Shown one piece after another: positions 23,774-32,576 of a stretch of 64,000 nt of DNA. Numbering within the stretch: the first letter of the stretch is position 1; each line of letters opens with the position of its first letter. This DNA is from Pseudomonas frederiksbergensis. Its GTDB lineage: Bacteria > Pseudomonadota > Gammaproteobacteria > Pseudomonadales > Pseudomonadaceae. The notes under the pieces are model-generated. The model searched no databases. It worked only from the letters and a program-made list of their open reading frames with translations, and was not told where the DNA came from. Made by a program: the position numbers and the translations under genes. The DNA lies in the NCBI RefSeq assembly GCF_001952935.1, contig NZ_CP018319.1, positions 4,050,001 to 4,114,000 on the forward strand, written 5' to 3'.

Positions 23774-25900
23774 ATGCTCGAACAGGCTCAACGCGTCCTC
23801 AAGGACATCTTCGGCTACGACAGTTTCCGTGGCCGTCAGGGTGCAATCATTGAGCGCGTGGCCAGTGGCGGCGACGCCCTGGTGCTGATGCCTACCGGTG
23901 GCGGCAAGTCCTTGTGCTTTCAGGTGCCGGCGCTGTTGCGCGAAGGCCTGGCGGTGGTGGTGTCGCCGCTGATCGCCCTGATGGACGACCAGGTCGCCAC
24001 CCTCGAAGAGCTGGGCGTCGCGGCGGCGGCATTGAACTCCACGCTCAGCGCCGAGCAACAGCGCGACCTGGCGGCACGGATCAAGCGAGGTGAAGTGAAA
24101 ATGCTTTATCTCGCGCCCGAGCGTCTGGTTCAGCCACGGATGCTGGCGTTCCTGCAAAGTCTTGAAATTTCCCTGTTCGCCATCGACGAAGCCCACTGCG
24201 TGTCCCAATGGGGTCACGACTTCCGCCGCGAATACCTGCAATTGGGCCAGTTGGCGGAATTGTTCCCCAACGTCCCGCGTATCGCCCTGACCGCGACTGC
24301 CGACAAGCGAACCCGGGAAGAAATCGTCGACCGCCTTCATCTTCAGGATGCCGAGCGTTTCCTGTCGAGTTTCGACCGCCCCAACATCTTCTATCGCATC
24401 GTGCCCAAGGAGCAGCCGCGCAAGCAGTTGCTGGCGTTCCTCGCCGAGCGGCGCAGCGATGCCGGTATCGTCTATTGCCTGTCGCGCAAAAAGGTTGATG
24501 AGGTAGCGGTGTTCCTCAGCGAGCAAGGTTTCCCGGCGCTGCCTTACCATGCCGGTCTGCCTAATGACACGCGGGCCCATCACCAGAAGCGCTTCCTCAA
24601 TGAGGAAGGCCTGATCATGGTGGCCACCGTGGCGTTCGGCATGGGCATCGACAAGCCCAACGTGCGCTTCGTCGCTCACCTCGATTTGCCAAAATCCCTA
24701 GAGGCTTACTACCAGGAAACCGGTCGCGGCGGCCGTGACGGTCTGCCGGCGGATGCCTGGATGGCCTACGGCCTGCAAGACGTGGTGATGCTCAAGCAGA
24801 TGTTGCAGAACTCCGAGGGTGACGAGCGCCACAAGCGTCTGGAGCAGCACAAGCTCGACGCCATGCTCTCGCTCTGCGAAGAAACCCGCTGCCGTCGCCA
24901 GACGTTGCTGGCCTATTTTGACGAAGACATGCCCGAACCCTGCGGCCATTGCGACAACTGCGTCGATGGCGTGCAGACCTGGGACGCCACCGAGCCAGCC
25001 CGTCAGGCACTGTCGGCGATCTACCGCACCGGCCAACGCTATGGCGTCGGCCATCTGGTTGACGTGTTGCTGGGCAAAGACAATGAAAAAATACGCAGCT
25101 TCGGTCATCAGCATTTGTCGGTATACGGTGTAGGCAAAGCGATGGGGGAGAGTGAATGGCGCTCCTTGTTCCGACAGCTGGTTGCCCGTGGTCTGGCGGA
25201 CATCGACCTGGAAGGCTACGGCGGCCTGCGCCTGAGCGACACCTGTCGACCGCTGCTCAAGGGCGAAGTGACCCTGGAGCTGCGTCGCGACCTGAAGCCG
25301 CAAACCACGGCCAAAAGCAGCAAGAGCCAGGCGAGCCAACTGGTTCGCGGCGAAGAGCGCGAACAGTGGGAAGCCTTGCGCGCCCTGCGTCGAAAACTCG
25401 CCGAAGAGCATGGCGTGCCGCCGTACGTCATCTTCCCCGACTCGACACTGTTGGAAATGCTCCGCAGCCAACCGACCTCGCTGGCGGAAATGGCCACGGT
25501 CAGCGGCGTTGGCGCGCGCAAGCTGGAGCGCTACGGCGAGGCCTTCCTCGAAGTTCTCGGCGGGCAAGTCGAGGCACCGAAAGTGGTGGCCGACCTGCGC
25601 CACGAACTGATCACCCTGGCCCGAGCCGGCATGACCCCGTTGCAGATCGCCGGTCAGCTGCAATGCTCGGAAAAGAACGTCTACACCCTGCTCGCCGAAG
25701 CGATTGGCAAGCAGCAGTTGTCGCTGGAGCAAGCGCTGGATCTGCCTGAAGAGTTGATGGGCGAAATCCAGGATGCGTTCCTCGACGGCGAAGGCGAATT
25801 GCCGCCTGTGTCGGAGATTGCCGCACTGTTCGCCGGGAGAGTACCGGAAGGCGTTTTGTACTGTGTTCGGGCGGCGCTGCAATCCGAATTCGAGATTTAG
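23774..25900 (+). CDS. recQ: ATP-dependent DNA helicase RecQ
   Basis: A 708-aa 3'-5' DNA helicase for recombination and replication-fork repair. Motif I is PTGGGKS (residues 40-46), motif II DEAH (FAIDEAHCVSQWGHDF), motif VI QETGRGGRDGLP. A Cys4 zinc site (CEETRCRRQ...CGHCDNC) and winged helix (RQC) follow, then an HRDC domain (REQWEALRALRRKLAEEHGV). About 100 further residues beyond HRDC make it longer than E. coli RecQ (609 aa), as is normal in Pseudomonas. The start ATG at 23774 has TTTTGGAG upstream; the longer frame to 23471 crosses the REP hairpin. Confidence 0.95.
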   Translation: MLEQAQRVLKDIFGYDSFRGRQGAIIERVASGGDALVLMPTGGGKSLCFQVPALLREGLAVVVSPLIALMDDQVATLEELGVAAAALNSTLSAEQQRDLAARIKRGEVKMLYLAPERLVQPRMLAFLQSLEISLFAIDEAHCVSQWGHDFRREYLQLGQLAELFPNVPRIALTATADKRTREEIVDRLHLQDAERFLSSFDRPNIFYRIVPKEQPRKQLLAFLAERRSDAGIVYCLSRKKVDEVAVFLSEQGFPALPYHAGLPNDTRAHHQKRFLNEEGLIMVATVAFGMGIDKPNVRFVAHLDLPKSLEAYYQETGRGGRDGLPADAWMAYGLQDVVMLKQMLQNSEGDERHKRLEQHKLDAMLSLCEETRCRRQTLLAYFDEDMPEPCGHCDNCVDGVQTWDATEPARQALSAIYRTGQRYGVGHLVDVLLGKDNEKIRSFGHQHLSVYGVGKAMGESEWRSLFRQLVARGLADIDLEGYGGLRLSDTCRPLLKGEVTLELRRDLKPQTTAKSSKSQASQLVRGEEREQWEALRALRRKLAEEHGVPPYVIFPDSTLLEMLRSQPTSLAEMATVSGVGARKLERYGEAFLEVLGGQVEAPKVVADLRHELITLARAGMTPLQIAGQLQCSEKNVYTLLAEAIGKQQLSLEQALDLPEELMGEIQDAFLDGEGELPPVSEIAALFAGRVPEGVLYCVRAALQSEFEI

Positions 25901-25973
25901 GTGATCTGCCACATAGATGTAACGATTCAGTACAGGGCAAGCCTTGCCTATGGCCAAGGGTCATGCTTAGCTG

Positions 25974-25986
25974 ACTAATAATTAGT
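25974..25986. promoter_or_regulatory. palindromic operator upstream of the MarR gene
   Basis: ACTAAT-A-ATTAGT is a perfect 13-bp palindrome 34 nt upstream of the MarR start, followed by T-rich DNA. It has the size and base composition of SlyA/MarR binding sites and is best read as an autoregulatory operator. Confidence 0.6.
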
Positions 25987-26019
25987 TTTTCTTTATTTCA
26001 GTCTAATCATGAGTGTTTT

Positions 26020-26454
26020 ATGCCGTTAACCGAACAACACCGCTTTGGCATGCAACTGGCCCAGATGTCGCGTGGCTGGCGTGCCGAACTGGACCGCCGC
26101 CTGGCTGGCCTGGGTCTGTCCCAGGCGCGCTGGCTGGTGCTGCTGCACCTGGCGCGTTTTGATGATGCGCCAACCCAACGTGAACTGGCGCAGAGCGTCG
26201 GGGTAGAAGGGCCGACCCTGGCTCGTCTGCTCGACAGCCTCGAAAGCCAGGGGCTGGTGCAACGTCAATCGGTGCTGGAAGACCGTCGGGCAAAGAAAAT
26301 CGTCCTCTGTGCCCCGGCTCTTCCCTTGATCGAACAAATTGAAACCATTGCCACCCAACTGCGCCACGAATTGTTCGATGGCGTCGATGAGGCAGACTTG
26401 AAGGTCTGCATGCGGGTCCACGGGCACATTCTGGCCAACCTGGAAAAATCTTGA
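26020..26454 (+). CDS. MarR/SlyA-family transcriptional regulator
   Basis: A 144-aa winged-helix regulator. The recognition region is ARFDDAPTQRELAQSVGVEG followed by PTLARLLDSLESQGLVQR, and the wing carries the family DRRAKKIVL (DxRxxxxxL) motif. Helices at both ends form the dimer interface. A palindrome lies just upstream, suggesting autoregulation. It stands between recQ and a FimV-like gene on the same strand, with no obvious enzyme or pump beside it, so its ligand and regulon are unknown. Confidence 0.88.
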   Translation: MPLTEQHRFGMQLAQMSRGWRAELDRRLAGLGLSQARWLVLLHLARFDDAPTQRELAQSVGVEGPTLARLLDSLESQGLVQRQSVLEDRRAKKIVLCAPALPLIEQIETIATQLRHELFDGVDEADLKVCMRVHGHILANLEKS

Positions 26455-26582
26455 GGCATAAACGCCCCCAGGACTTTTGAGATACCCCGTTGGGCAGACT
26501 ATAAAGAACTACTTGGCAATATCGTGTTCGTACCGGATGTGCGAACGCGTACAAGATGGTTCTGGTTATCTAAGGGATGCTC

Positions 26583-28361
26583 ATGCTCGATAGTTGGCAC
26601 GTGGCTTTACGGTGTTGCGCCAGGCTGTTTCTGGTCGGTGGCGCTGTCACTTACTCGGCATTGGCGCCCGCGTTGGGCTTGGGTGAAATCACCCTGCATT
26701 CGGCGTTGAATCAGCCGTTGCGCGCCGACATCGCACTGGAAGATGCCGCAGGTCTGGCGGAGGGGGAGTTCTCGGTCAGCCTGGCGACAGCGGATGAATT
26801 CAGTCGCGCCGGCATCGATCGGGTGTTCTTCCTCAATAATCTGAAATTCACGCCGGTCCTGCGCGGCAACCGCAGCCTGATCCGGGTGAGCTCCAGCAAG
26901 CCGGTCAATGAGCCTTTCCTGAATTTCCTGGTGCAGCTCAATCAACCCAATGGGCGGGTGCTGCGCGAATACACGGTGCTGATCGATCCGCCGGGTTCGC
27001 CGGGGATTGTTCCCGTGACTGACGAACCGGTTACCGACGTTCAATCCTCTGACTTCCCGACGGTTGCGCCGGCCGTCGAGAAACCACCTGCGACGAAAAG
27101 CAAAAAATCGCTACCCCCTCCTGCCGCCGCGCCGGTAAGTGATCCTGTCGCCGAACAATTGGCCGCCAGCGTGCTGCAAAACCAGCAGTTGCAAGCAAGC
27201 ATCGATGAACTGACTGCGAAGCTTCAGGCCCAGGAAGAGCTGGTCGCCGGGCAGAAAAAGCAGGTGACGGAACTGCAAACCCAATTGGCGGAAATCACGA
27301 CCGCAGCGGCGGAGCCGGTTGCCCCCGTCGTTGTGGCTCCCGCGCCGGCCATTGCTGAAGAGCCTGAGGCCACTAACTGGGGGCTGATTGTCGGGTTGCT
27401 GGCGGTGGCGGTTCTGGTGTTGCTGGGATTGTTCGTTCGGCGTCAACGACAACAGGTTCAGGCATTGCCTGACGCCCTGCCTGTTTTGCCGTCACGGCAT
27501 GAACCGGTGCTCGATCGCACTGTAGAACCGGTTGCCCAATCATCAACGGTGCAACCGGCAACTGAATCGGGCGAAGAGTCGCCCGCAGGCGATGTGCTTG
27601 AAGGGGTCGAAATCTACCTGGCCTATGGCCGTTTTTCCGAAGCAGCCGGTTTGTTGCGTGAGGCGCTGAGCAAGGAGCCGCAACGCACGGACCTTGCCGT
27701 TCAGCTGTTGGAAGTCTTGGGTAAACAGGGTGACGCACCCGCCTATGAAGCACAGGAAAACAACCTGCGTGACGCCGGATACGACCTGCAAGAACTTCAG
27801 AATATTCGCGCCCGACACCCGAAACTGGGCAGTGCAGCACCGTTGGCCGCTGCAGCGTCAATGACTCCCCCCAAGGCTGCGATTGCCGAAGCGGCGCCCA
27901 ACGATGAGTTCCAGTTGAACCTGGATGACCTGTCAATGGATTCGAGCTGGGACCTCATCAGCCCTTTTGAGCACTCGCCGTCCGCCGCGAAACCATCGAG
28001 CGAATCCGCCCCGGTCGAGCCGCCTTTTGTCTCGAACCTGCACGTCTTGCCCGAGGTGTTTGAAATGCCCGACGAGCCGATACTGGACGAGCCCGAACTT
28101 GAATGGGTCGCCGAGCCTGACTCGCAGTCTCTGGATGACGCCTTTCTCAACGAGTTCAACGATCCTGGCCAGTCGCTGGAACTGGAACCGCTGAATCTGG
28201 AGCCGGCCGAACCGAGCAGCGCCGACAAACTCGAAAAAGCCCAGACCTGCATTGACGACGGCGATGTGAACAGCGCCATCGAACTGCTCAACGAGTTGCT
28301 CGAGGAAGGCAACGAGCCGCTTAAGCAGACAGCCCGGAACCTGCTCGCCGGGCTATCATAG
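26583..28361 (+). CDS. FimV-like inner-membrane protein
   Basis: A 592-aa protein. It has a signal sequence, then the FimV N-terminal domain (LGEITLHSALNQPLRADIAL, a family hallmark), a linker, a coiled coil (~residues 190-235), one membrane helix (WGLIVGLLAVAVLVLLGLFV, ~260-280) and a long acidic cytoplasmic part. That part contains EIYLAYGRFSEAAGLLREAL (TPR-like) and ends with the FimV C-terminal motif (LEKAQTCIDDGDVNSAIELL). No LysM domain is seen and it is much shorter than FimV (~900 aa), so it is a paralogue, not FimV itself. A role in envelope or pole organisation is possible. ATG 26583 is favoured over 26577 by the position of AAGGG. Confidence 0.82.
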   Translation: MLDSWHVALRCCARLFLVGGAVTYSALAPALGLGEITLHSALNQPLRADIALEDAAGLAEGEFSVSLATADEFSRAGIDRVFFLNNLKFTPVLRGNRSLIRVSSSKPVNEPFLNFLVQLNQPNGRVLREYTVLIDPPGSPGIVPVTDEPVTDVQSSDFPTVAPAVEKPPATKSKKSLPPPAAAPVSDPVAEQLAASVLQNQQLQASIDELTAKLQAQEELVAGQKKQVTELQTQLAEITTAAAEPVAPVVVAPAPAIAEEPEATNWGLIVGLLAVAVLVLLGLFVRRQRQQVQALPDALPVLPSRHEPVLDRTVEPVAQSSTVQPATESGEESPAGDVLEGVEIYLAYGRFSEAAGLLREALSKEPQRTDLAVQLLEVLGKQGDAPAYEAQENNLRDAGYDLQELQNIRARHPKLGSAAPLAAAASMTPPKAAIAEAAPNDEFQLNLDDLSMDSSWDLISPFEHSPSAAKPSSESAPVEPPFVSNLHVLPEVFEMPDEPILDEPELEWVAEPDSQSLDDAFLNEFNDPGQSLELEPLNLEPAEPSSADKLEKAQTCIDDGDVNSAIELLNELLEEGNEPLKQTARNLLAGLS

Positions 28362-28393
28362 CGGCGCCCTCTGGCTCAGGAGTTTCGCCGATC

Positions 28394-28681
28394 ATGACTG
28401 CACGCAAACCGGAAATCATTATCACCTATTGCACGCAATGCCAGTGGCTGTTGCGTGCTGCCTGGCTGGCCCAGGAACTGCTCAGCACGTTTGGCGACGA
28501 CCTCGGCAAAGTGTCGCTGGTGCCCGGCACCGGTGGGGTGTTTCACATTTTCTGCGACGATGTGCAGATCTGGGAGCGCAAGGTTGACGGCGGTTTCCCG
28601 GAAGCCAAAGTGCTGAAGCAGCGGGTCCGCGATCAAATTGATCCGGACCGCGACCTGGGACACAACGACCGCACTCAGTGA
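28394..28681 (+). CDS. SelT/SelW/SelH (Rdx) family protein
   Basis: A 95-aa thioredoxin-like small protein with a CxxC motif close to the N-terminus (IITYCTQCQWLLRAAW), the Cys-Cys form of the selenoprotein W redox motif. The central VPGTGGVFHIFCDDVQIWERK and GGFPEAKVLKQRVRDQI match the family. Function is thought to be redox, but partners are unknown. Ribosome site CAGGAG upstream. It follows the FimV-like gene by 32 nt, and its last 7 bp overlap the end of the convergent EamA gene. Confidence 0.88.
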   Translation: MTARKPEIIITYCTQCQWLLRAAWLAQELLSTFGDDLGKVSLVPGTGGVFHIFCDDVQIWERKVDGGFPEAKVLKQRVRDQIDPDRDLGHNDRTQ

Positions 28682-29568
28682 GAAGCGACTTCTGCCGCAA
28701 CAGTCTTCTTGCTTGACGCGCCCGAGAGGCGGCTGGAGACCACGATCGCCACGATGATCAATGCGCCACCGATCAACATGCGCAGCGTCGGATTTTCATC
28801 AAACAGCAGCCAGGCCATGGTGATGCCGTAAACCGGCTCCAGGGCGAAAACCACGGCAGCGGTCCGCGCCTTGATCACTGCCAGACTGGCGACGAAAAGA
28901 CTGTGAGCGACGCCGGTGCAGAACACCCCGAGCAAACCGATCCACAACCAGTCGATGGTGCGCACTTCGCTTAACTGCGGTGCCGCCAACGGCAACAGGC
29001 ACAACGCGACCACCACGTTCTGACACAACGCAGCCTGCACCGCCGGGATTCGCCCGGCGCTGGCGCGGTTGGTCAGCGATAGCAGTGAGAACAGCAAACC
29101 TGAGCCCACCGCCCACAGCAGACCCATTGTGGCGCCGCTGGCCAGATCGAAATCAGGGGTGACCAATACCAGCCCGATACTGACCAGCACCACCAGCAGG
29201 ATTTCGTTGGCGCGAATTCGCTCGCGGAAGATCAGTCCTTCAAGGATTACGGTAAACGCCGGGAAGCTGGCGAACCCCAGGGTCGCGATCGCCACGCCTG
29301 CGACTTTTACCGCAATGAAAAAACTTACCCAATGCCCGGCCAGCAGTAAGCCGCTGAGCAACAGTCGGCGCCAGTCCACTGCCTCGAGTTTCTGCCAGCG
29401 AGTCGCACTGGCGAATCGTGCAAAAACGGCTAATGCCAGCACAGCGAACGCGGCACGCCCGAAAACGATGACGGCGGGAGAGGCGGCAGCCAGTTTGCCG
29501 AAGACACCGGTGAGGCCGAACATCAATGCGCCAATATGCAAAGCGCCGAGGGCGGTACGGGGAGTCAT
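28675..29568 (-). CDS. EamA/DMT-superfamily transporter
   Basis: A 297-aa membrane protein with ten predicted helices in two EamA repeats; the first is preceded by GALMFGLTGVFGKLAAASPA and the second ends with VFALEPVYGITMAWLLFDE followed by a Gly-rich helix (LIGGALIIVAIVV), both typical. It probably exports a metabolite or amino acid. The start ATG at 29568 has AAGGA upstream; longer frames add sequence that belongs to the AraC gene's strand neighbourhood. It lies 32 nt behind the AraC regulator on the same strand and is probably its target. Confidence 0.88.
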   Translation of the reverse strand: MTPRTALGALHIGALMFGLTGVFGKLAAASPAVIVFGRAAFAVLALAVFARFASATRWQKLEAVDWRRLLLSGLLLAGHWVSFFIAVKVAGVAIATLGFASFPAFTVILEGLIFRERIRANEILLVVLVSIGLVLVTPDFDLASGATMGLLWAVGSGLLFSLLSLTNRASAGRIPAVQAALCQNVVVALCLLPLAAPQLSEVRTIDWLWIGLLGVFCTGVAHSLFVASLAVIKARTAAVVFALEPVYGITMAWLLFDENPTLRMLIGGALIIVAIVVSSRLSGASSKKTVAAEVASH

Positions 29569-29600
29569 TGCAATCCTTGAAAAACGTATAAAACCAGGCC

Positions 29601-30407
29601 CTACATTGAACCGCGCAACGTCCCGTTGTGTCTGTCGCCAGACTCGCGTCCTTTGTCGCCAACCTCGCGCCGCATTTTTCCAGGCGATGCCCCAAACTCC
29701 CGCAACACCGCCGCCGCGAAGGCGCTCTGGGAACTGTAACCGACCCGACTGGCAATCTCGCCGATCGGCAGCGCCGAATCCCGCAACAAGCCCACGGCCA
29801 TGTGCAAACGTCGACTGCGGATGTAATCCATCGGTGTCTGCCCGCATTCCGTAACGAACCGCGCATGCAGCCGAGCGCTGGACAGACCGGCGATACGCGC
29901 CAGGTCGGCGACTTGAAGTGGGTAGGCTGCGTACTGATCGATGTGCGCGTTCAGCGCCGCATAAGGCAGGCGCCGACCGCCGATGATCTCGGGTCTGGCG
30001 TTGTTGAGGCTGGCCAGCAACAACACCGCGCCTTGTTGCGCGATCAGTGGATCGTTGACCTGACTGCCCGCCAACCAACTGACCAATTGGCTTTGCCCTG
30101 CATCCAGCGGCAGACGGCCGGCGTGGTCGAGCAAACGACGGCTGGCCTCGGCGTGATCACCCAGGGACTGAACAACCCATTGGTCATTGGGCACATCCAG
30201 CACCAGGCAACGGCTGCCATTGGCACTACCGCAGGCGTGATGGAAACCGGACGGCACCACCACGAAACTCTGTTGAATCACCTGACTGCCACGCCCGTCG
30301 ACCTCGAAATCCAGCGCACCCGACAGCCCGAACACCAGTTGCGCGTGGTCGTGACTGTGGACGATCAGGTCGTGGGTGTATTGGCGAAGCGTGAGGATCG
30401 GTCTCAT
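29601..30407 (-). CDS. AraC-family regulator (cupin plus HTH)
   Basis: A 268-aa AraC protein. A cupin-like sensing part is seen early (IVHSHDHAQLVFGLSGALDF, VVPSGFHHACG) and two helix-turn-helix units at the end: LQVADLARIAGLSSARLHAR and LPIGEIASRVGYSSQSAFAAAVLREFGASPGKMRR, the second with the usual G-Y-x-S-x-S-x-F/A pattern. The ribosome site CAGGAG precedes ATG 30407. It immediately precedes the EamA transporter on the same strand, so a regulator-exporter pair is likely. Ligand unknown. Confidence 0.88.
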   Translation of the reverse strand: MRPILTLRQYTHDLIVHSHDHAQLVFGLSGALDFEVDGRGSQVIQQSFVVVPSGFHHACGSANGSRCLVLDVPNDQWVVQSLGDHAEASRRLLDHAGRLPLDAGQSQLVSWLAGSQVNDPLIAQQGAVLLLASLNNARPEIIGGRRLPYAALNAHIDQYAAYPLQVADLARIAGLSSARLHARFVTECGQTPMDYIRSRRLHMAVGLLRDSALPIGEIASRVGYSSQSAFAAAVLREFGASPGKMRREVGDKGRESGDRHNGTLRGSM

Positions 30408-30534
30408 CGCAGGTCTCCTGGTGAAGTGCGGCCAGTCTACACCGGCCGGGTGCTGTCACAGGACTGACTCGCCACTGTCATAGGCAGTTAACCCGTGCGG
30501 CGCAAGCTTGCAAAAACTATCCAGAGGGTTGCCC

Positions 30535-31350
30535 ATGACCAGCGCCGAGCTCGCCAAACCCAGTCGTAAGCAACGTGTGCGGACCTTGTGGATTTCCGAT
30601 GTGCATCTGGGCACCCGGGATTGCCAGGCCGAACACCTGTCGCAGTTCCTCAAGGGCTACCACGCGGACAAGATCTACCTGGTCGGCGACATCATCGATG
30701 GCTGGAAGCTGCGCGGCGGCATGTACTGGCCTCAGGCGCACACGAATGTGATCCGCCGCTTGCTGACCATGAGCAAGCGCGGCACCGAAGTAATCTACGT
30801 CACCGGCAACCACGACGAATTCCTGCGCCGCTATTCGAAGCTGATTCTGGGCAATATCCAACTGGTGGATGAAGCCGTGCACGTGACCGCCGATGGTCGA
30901 CATCTTCTGGTCATTCATGGCGACCAGTTTGATGTGATCACGAGGTATCACCGCTGGCTGGCCTTTCTCGGCGACTCGGCCTACGAATTCACCCTGACTC
31001 TCAACCGCTGGCTCAACCATTGGCGCGCACGCTATGGCTACGGTTACTGGTCGCTGTCGGCGTATCTCAAGCACAAGGTCAAAACCGCGGTCAGCTTCAT
31101 CAGCGATTTCGAAGAAGCCATCGCTCACGAGTGCGTCAAGCGCGAGTTGCATGGTGTGGTGTGCGGGCACATCCACCATGCCGAGATACGCAAAGTCGGC
31201 GCGGTCGATTACCTCAATTGCGGGGATTGGGTGGAGTCTTGCACCGCGCTGATCGAGCATTGGGATGGCTCGATCGAGTTGTATCGATTGGCGGATGCGC
31301 AGGCGCGGGAGGCCGAGTTCAAGGCCATCAAAATCGCGGAGCCAGCTTAA
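30535..31350 (+). CDS. LpxH-like metallophosphoesterase (UDP-2,3-diacylglucosamine diphosphatase family)
   Basis: A 271-aa calcineurin-like phosphoesterase. Metal-site motifs appear in order: ISDVHLG (D-x-H), LVGDIIDGW (GD), TGNHDEF (GNHD), IHGDQFD (H) and VCGHIHHAE (GHxH). The length and the LRGGMYWP insertion fit the LpxH2-type branch often annotated as UDP-2,3-diacylglucosamine diphosphatase, rather than LpxH proper (about 240 aa). Lipid A synthesis is therefore possible but not certain. The start is set by CAGAGGG before ATG 30535. Free-standing gene, with a REPIN after it. Confidence 0.82.
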   Translation: MTSAELAKPSRKQRVRTLWISDVHLGTRDCQAEHLSQFLKGYHADKIYLVGDIIDGWKLRGGMYWPQAHTNVIRRLLTMSKRGTEVIYVTGNHDEFLRRYSKLILGNIQLVDEAVHVTADGRHLLVIHGDQFDVITRYHRWLAFLGDSAYEFTLTLNRWLNHWRARYGYGYWSLSAYLKHKVKTAVSFISDFEEAIAHECVKRELHGVVCGHIHHAEIRKVGAVDYLNCGDWVESCTALIEHWDGSIELYRLADAQAREAEFKAIKIAEPA

Positions 31351-31383
31351 ATCATTAGAGATGTGGTGTATGGATAGGCCTCT

Positions 31384-31457
31384 TCGCGAGCAAGCCCGCT
31401 CCCACAGGGGATGTGTGTACGACACAAATCCAATGTGGGAGCGGGCTTGCTCGCGAA
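31384..31457. repeat. REPIN (GAGCAAGCCCGCTCCCAC class)
   Basis: TCGCGAGCAAGCCCGCTCCC and the exact complement (GGGAGCGGGCTTGCTCGCGA) flank a ~35-nt centre, making a long perfect-stem hairpin between convergent genes. Confidence 0.9.
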
Positions 31458-31485
31458 TGGACTGCGCAGCAGTCCCCAGGATTTA

Positions 31486-32076
31486 TCAGGCTGGCGAATG
31501 TTCTTCCATCGCCGCCTTGTAAATCGAGTGCTTGGGCTGCGCAAACAACCGCTCCATCATCGGTTCAAAGAAGCTCAGCGGCAGCGTGTCATACGCTGGA
31601 TCAAACGCCGCTGCGTCGTATTTGGCGCAAAACTCAATGGTCGCCTGATACTGCGGATGCCCGCTGAATTGCTCGCGCAGATGCCGATCCATCCCTAGAT
31701 GATGGAAGAAGTAATACCCCTGGAAAATGCCGTGCTTCTCGACCATCCACAGGTTCTCGGCGCTGACGAACGGCTTGAGGATTGCCGCAGCGATGTCCGG
31801 GTGGTTGTAGGAACCCAAGGTGTCGCCGATGTCGTGAAGCAGCGCGCAGACCACGTATTCTTCATCGCGGCCATCACGCCAGGCACGGCTGGCGGTTTGC
31901 AGGGAATGGGTCAGACGATCCACCGGGAAGCCGCCGAAATCACCTGCCAGTAATTTCAGGTGCGCCACAATCCGTGTCGGCAATTGCCTCGCATAGGCAC
32001 TGAAATCTGCGGCGATGATCGCCCAGTCTTCCTGCGTGCCGTCCTGCATGTGGGTGAAGCGGGCATTGGCATTCAT
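31486..32076 (-). CDS. HD-domain protein, possibly a mixed-valent diiron oxygenase relative
   Basis: A 196-aa all-helical HD-domain protein. Candidate metal ligands: H57 (RLTHSLQTA), H81-D82 (ALLHDIGDT), H92 (YNHPDI), H115 (VEKHGIFQGYYFFHH) and a late Asp in FCAKYDAAAFDPAYDTLPL. The KYD...FDPxYDTLPL segment and the His spacing resemble PhnZ/MIOX-like diiron oxygenases more than nucleotide phosphohydrolases, but no phosphonate genes lie nearby. Ribosome site AGGAGGA before ATG 32076. It precedes the Mpo1-like gene's end by 27 nt on the same strand. Biological role unknown. Confidence 0.7.
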   Translation of the reverse strand: MNANARFTHMQDGTQEDWAIIAADFSAYARQLPTRIVAHLKLLAGDFGGFPVDRLTHSLQTASRAWRDGRDEEYVVCALLHDIGDTLGSYNHPDIAAAILKPFVSAENLWMVEKHGIFQGYYFFHHLGMDRHLREQFSGHPQYQATIEFCAKYDAAAFDPAYDTLPLSFFEPMMERLFAQPKHSIYKAAMEEHSPA

Positions 32077-32103
32077 CGGCTGTCCTCCTGTGGTTCGTTG
32101 GCC

Positions 32104-32415
32104 CTAGAACGGCACGCGACCCAGAATCATGTCCCGGTACATGACGAAATCACCGAGCAGGCTGTAAAACGGATGTTGAAAGGTCGCGGGACGGTTCTTC
32201 TCGAAAAAGAAATGCCCGGCCCAGGCGAAGCTGTAACCCGCCAGCGGAAGGGCCCATAACAGCAGCCAGGCGCCACTGCCGATGGCCAGGGCCAGGATGA
32301 AAATTACCAGCGTCGTGCCGATAAAGTGCATTCGTCGGCAAGTGCTGTTGCTGTGTTCGCTGAGGTAATACGGGTAGAACTCAGCGAAGCTATTGAAACG
32401 CTTGATGTTTTCCAC
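32104..32415 (-). CDS. Mpo1-like (DUF962) membrane protein
   Basis: A 103-aa protein with two or three membrane helices and the family motifs FAEFYPYYLSEHSNSTCRRMH near the start (a His-rich loop), WAGHFFFEKNRPATFQHPFYS and LLGDFVMYRD. In yeast the Mpo1 homologue is an Fe-dependent dioxygenase acting on 2-hydroxy fatty acids; the His residues here would be its ligands. I take GTG at 32415 (VENIKRF) as start, since the family begins there and GAGATCG lies upstream; ATG at 32451 would add 12 unlike residues. Same strand as the HD-domain gene. Confidence 0.75.
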   Translation of the reverse strand: MENIKRFNSFAEFYPYYLSEHSNSTCRRMHFIGTTLVIFILALAIGSGAWLLLWALPLAGYSFAWAGHFFFEKNRPATFQHPFYSLLGDFVMYRDMILGRVPF

Positions 32416-32576
32416 GACTGCGATCTCTGTGGTGATCGAACTGACATGCAAGATGTTCTGCGGGTAGCTTATTTGAGTCTAGAGTGATCATTGGCATCAG
32501 CCAGTGACAATAGGCGCCACTTTAGTATCCTTCGGAAATTGGCCGTAGCATGCGGCTCATCATGTAAGTGGACGAC

